NCBI GenBank assembly: GCA_021811745.1
Contig: JAJZNH010000815.1
Location: 1-8,325, forward strand
Length of the DNA stretch: 8,325 bases
Direction: 5' to 3'
Source of the DNA: Acidobacteriota bacterium
GTDB lineage: Bacteria; Acidobacteriota; Terriglobia; Terriglobales; Acidobacteriaceae
Under the pieces are notes generated by a model. That model did not search any database and was not told the DNA's origin. It saw nothing but the letters and a program-made list of their open reading frames with translations. Positions 6,424 to 8,325 of this stretch are shown one piece after another. The position numbers were made by a program, and so were the translations under genes. Each line of letters opens with the position of its first letter. Position 1 is the stretch's first letter.

Positions 6424-6450
6424 GTGGCGTTTTCCTTAAGAAAACGCCAC
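6424..6450. repeat. 11-bp inverted repeat between convergent genes, possible bidirectional terminator
   Basis: GTGGCGTTTTC (6424-6434) and GAAAACGCCAC (6440-6450) pair perfectly around a 5-base loop. It lies 83 bases after the plus-strand glycosidase-like gene and 167 bases after the minus-strand glycosyltransferase, so it could stop transcription from both sides. The T and A runs are on the loop side of the stem rather than after the GC part, the reverse of a normal intrinsic terminator. The rest of 6341-6617 shows no gene that I can support. Confidence 0.45.
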
Positions 6451-6617
6451 CCTGCAGGATTTTGGTGACTCGATAGAAATTGGCGAACCGCCTTAAGCGC
6501 AGACTCAACACCTGGATCGCCGGCTTGAGGAGTGCAACGCCGGTGGAGAGCCGATACTTGGTTCAAGCGATCGGCGCTTTGGGGGCGTCCTCTGGCCATA
6601 ATGGAACGTTCCGCGCT

Positions 6618-7619
6618 TTATGCCGCTTTGGTGATACTGCTTTCGGCGTGCACAGCGAAGTTGTCGTTGGCCAAGGCCATCACCTCGAGCGGTGAGGACA
6701 TCTGAACCGGCACGCGATGCACGCGGCTGACGAGCGAGAGCGGACGATTGCGCACCTCGTCGTAGACGCGGCCCACATATTCGCCCAGCAGGCCCAGAGA
6801 GAGCAGCAACAGGCTGCCCGTAAAGAAGACGGCTGAGGCGATCCCAAGCGCCGCGATGGTCACCGGAGACTTGGCAGCGATCATGGAGAGAGCCAGGATC
6901 GCGGCCACGCAACTGGAAAAGCCGAACAGTGCGAAGCTCAGGCGCAGGGGCTTGTAGCTGAAGCTGGTAATCGCGTCCATCGCGTACTTGATGCGGCTGA
7001 TGAAGGAGAGCTTCCCTTCACCGCCGGCACGGTCCTGGCGATCGTAGTAAACGATGGAATTGCGATAGCCTACCCAGGCGCGCAGACCGGGCAAATAGCG
7101 ATTCTTCTCCTGCATGGCAAGGACGGAGTCGAGCGCCTTTCGGTCCATGAGGCTGAAGATACCGGCATTGAGCGGGATCGGGTAATCGGAAAGCGTGCCC
7201 AGGAGCCGGTAGAACAGCGGAAACAGGAAGGCCAGCACTTTGCGCCTTTCCTGGCGGCTGCGCCGCACGGCGACGACGACTTCCGCGCCGTCGCGCCAGG
7301 CTTCGATCAGGTCGGGGAGCACCTCGGGCGGATCTTGAAAGTCGCCGTCCATGAGAATGACGGCGCGCCCGCGCGCGGTGTGCAAGCCAGCGTTGATCGC
7401 ACCCATGTGGCCCCAGTTGCGCGACAGTTCCGCAACCACTACATGAGAATCCACAGCCTGGAGGCCCTTCAGCAGCTCAAGAGAGGAATCGGTTGACCCG
7501 TCATTGACATAAACCACTTCCCAATCCTCAACAACGCCGGTCAAAGCGCCGGCAACAGCCTCGTGAAAACGTACAATCAGCTCTTCCTCGTTATAAATCG
7601 GGACAACGACTGAGACCAT
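6618..7619 (-). CDS. GtrB/ArnC/Dpm1-type polyprenyl-phosphate glycosyltransferase (GT2)
   Basis: A 333-residue inner-membrane glycosyltransferase. The GT-A domain opens with MVSVVVPIYNEEE and carries VNDGSTD (38-44, D40 for nucleotide binding), the GH-x-GAINAGL stretch (70-79) and the DxD-type motif MDGDFQDPP (90-98, D91 and D93 for metal). Residues 197-226 (RAGGEGKLSFISRIKYAM, then ITSFSYKPLR) are the family's linker before two C-terminal transmembrane helices (about 228-250 and 255-279), followed by LGEYVGRVYDEVRNRPL (278-294), highly typical of the family. Such enzymes transfer a sugar from a nucleotide sugar to undecaprenyl phosphate on the cytosolic side; the lipid-linked sugar is then flipped and used for envelope or glycan modification. 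A polar tail of about 35 residues follows. The ATG at 7619 has AGGAG 7 bases upstream. It lies 118 bases after the exported-protein gene on the same strand, and converges with the glycosidase-like gene. The sugar cannot be told from sequence. Confidence 0.93.
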   Translation of the reverse strand: MVSVVVPIYNEEELIVRFHEAVAGALTGVVEDWEVVYVNDGSTDSSLELLKGLQAVDSHVVVAELSRNWGHMGAINAGLHTARGRAVILMDGDFQDPPEVLPDLIEAWRDGAEVVVAVRRSRQERRKVLAFLFPLFYRLLGTLSDYPIPLNAGIFSLMDRKALDSVLAMQEKNRYLPGLRAWVGYRNSIVYYDRQDRAGGEGKLSFISRIKYAMDAITSFSYKPLRLSFALFGFSSCVAAILALSMIAAKSPVTIAALGIASAVFFTGSLLLLSLGLLGEYVGRVYDEVRNRPLSLVSRVHRVPVQMSSPLEVMALANDNFAVHAESSITKAA

Positions 7620-7737
7620 AGTCAGCTCCTGGACTTCCGAATTGATTGCAATCTGGCAGCGCGGTTCTTTTCTGTCATTCCGGCCAAAGCGCTCCTCTCG
7701 ATTGGATGCAGGAATCGGCCGGATTTGTGTTTGATCT

Positions 7738-8235
7738 TCATGGATTTCCCGCTTGCATTACGCGCACCCTCCAGCGCACCTCCGAAGGGGTCATCATGAT
7801 CAGGTAATGCGCGTGAACCGGTTGAGACGTCAGCAACTTATCGTGATCGAAGACCTGTACGTCGTAATCCACCGTATCGGTCAATTCGATGGACAGGCCT
7901 TCCGGCGAATAAAAGACGATTTGCAGGTCATGGGCGCGATCCCGGTAGCGGGTACGGATCCCAGCCGCGTTCTGCTCGTGCACTGTGCCAATGAGCTTGT
8001 CCTTGGCCGTTCCCACAAAATCCGCGCTGAGCAGACCTGGCTGGTTCTGCTCCAGCGCCGCGCGCATGGCCTTCCAGGATTGCAGGTAATCGCGGATCAC
8101 TGCCTGCGCAGTCTGCGGCGCCAAGGCTCGTGGGCCATCCAAATGGGACTTCTCTATGTGCACCGCGGCCTGCGCCGCAACCATGGCGGGCAGCGATCCG
8201 AGAATTATACCCAAGCTGATCATCCGGCCGAGCAT
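7738..8235 (-). CDS. Small exported protein, possibly NTF2-like
   Basis: A 165-residue protein with a signal peptide (MLGRMISLGIILGSLPAMVAAQA, cleavage expected after an Ala near residue 20-22). The mature region starts with a helix ending in VIRDYLQSWKAMRAALEQNQPG and LLSADFVGTAKDKL, then alternating polar/hydrophobic strands (LQIVFYSPEGLSIELTDTVDYDVQVFD, VHAHYLIMMTPSEVRWRVRVMQ). This helix-then-curved-sheet order resembles NTF2/SnoaL-like folds such as the IMS domain; I infer this from pattern only. I chose the ATG at 8233-8235 over the one at 8250, because GGGAG (8244-8248) lies 8 bases upstream of it and it begins two bases after the stop of the upstream gene, giving TAAGCATG. That would mean translational coupling with the partial gene to the right. 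It is upstream of the glycosyltransferase on the same strand. No function is known to me. Confidence 0.8.
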   Translation of the reverse strand: MLGRMISLGIILGSLPAMVAAQAAVHIEKSHLDGPRALAPQTAQAVIRDYLQSWKAMRAALEQNQPGLLSADFVGTAKDKLIGTVHEQNAAGIRTRYRDRAHDLQIVFYSPEGLSIELTDTVDYDVQVFDHDKLLTSQPVHAHYLIMMTPSEVRWRVRVMQAGNP

Positions 8236-8237
8236 GC

Positions 8238-8325
8238 TTACTTCTCCCATCGAATCTGGTTCCCCATCACCACGCCGCTGGCCACGGAGATGAGCGCGCC
8301 GGGATGCGCCGGCATATCTATTTGC
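8238..8325 (-). CDS. C-terminal end of an unidentified gene (partial, runs off the right edge)
   Basis: On the minus strand, codons from 8324 down to the TAA at 8238-8240 read QIDMPAHPGALISVASG then VVMGNQIRWEK, the last 28 residues of a protein whose start lies beyond the window. The reading is protein-like, and its stop sits two bases from the next start, with the next gene's ribosome binding site inside its last codons, as in a tightly coupled operon. Too little is visible to name a family. Confidence 0.6.
   Translation of the reverse strand, partial: QIDMPAHPGALISVASGVVMGNQIRWEK
8244..8248 (-). promoter_or_regulatory. Shine-Dalgarno site deciding the start of the 165-residue exported protein
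   Basis: GGGAG on the minus strand, within GGGAGAAG, lies 8 bases upstream of the ATG at 8235 and inside the last codons of the upstream gene. It overlaps the alternative ATG at 8250, which cannot use it, so it favours the shorter protein. Confidence 0.6.

Noticed and set aside
6480..6695. Small plus-strand open frame after the glycosidase-like gene
   Set aside because: It runs antisense into the end of the glycosyltransferase gene, and I see no ribosome binding site or recognisable motif.
7679..7723. TCCGGCC ... GGCCGGA inverted repeat between the exported-protein gene and the glycosyltransferase
   Set aside because: The arms are 7 bases with a loop of 31 bases and no T-run follows, which is weak and expected by chance in GC-rich DNA.
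1..8325. CRISPR array, tRNA, rRNA, insertion sequence or attachment site
   Set aside because: No regularly spaced repeats, cloverleaf sequences, transposase frames or terminal repeats were seen on reading both strands.

Overview
The window looks like a chromosomal piece of a GC-rich Gram-negative bacterium. The style of the genes (secreted proteins with no familiar family, a small protein with a Ser/Pro/Gly/Ala-rich linker and a C-terminal Gly/Ala membrane helix, and exopolysaccharide genes with odd partners) suggests an acidobacterium of the Terriglobia type. This assignment is an impression from protein style; there is no rRNA or other marker in the window.

Layout, left to right. Bases 1-64 hold nothing I can call. 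A secreted protein of unknown function lies on the minus strand (65-1105), preceded by a gap of about 370 bases that carries a perfect 12-bp hairpin (1412-1440). Next comes a four-gene minus-strand block, read from 5164 down to 1478, with gaps of only 48, 43 and 32 bases. Its genes are a 12-helix Wzx-type flippase fused to a 249-residue soluble domain with a DGNHR motif, a degenerate STAS-domain protein, a small exported membrane-anchored protein, and a thymidylate-kinase-like P-loop kinase. A 180-bp divergent intergenic region separates this block from a plus-strand gene for a probable lipoprotein with a GH71/GH99-like glycosidase fold (5345-6340). That gene converges on a minus-strand GtrB/ArnC/Dpm1-type polyprenyl-phosphate glycosyltransferase (6618-7619), with an 11-bp inverted repeat between them (6424-6450). 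Upstream of the glycosyltransferase, also on the minus strand, are a small exported protein with a possible NTF2-like fold (7738-8235) and the last 28 codons of a further gene running off the right edge (8238-8325). The stop of that partial gene is two bases from the next start.

The likely theme is building, moving across the membrane and trimming a cell-surface or secreted polysaccharide. The glycosyltransferase would load a sugar on a lipid carrier, the flippase would move the lipid-linked glycan outward, and the exported glycosidase-like lipoprotein could trim or release product. The STAS protein, the kinase and the DGNHR domain would be the non-standard parts, possibly sensing or regulating. 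That functional linkage is inference from gene order. The flippase-DGNHR fusion is the best candidate for something not well described.
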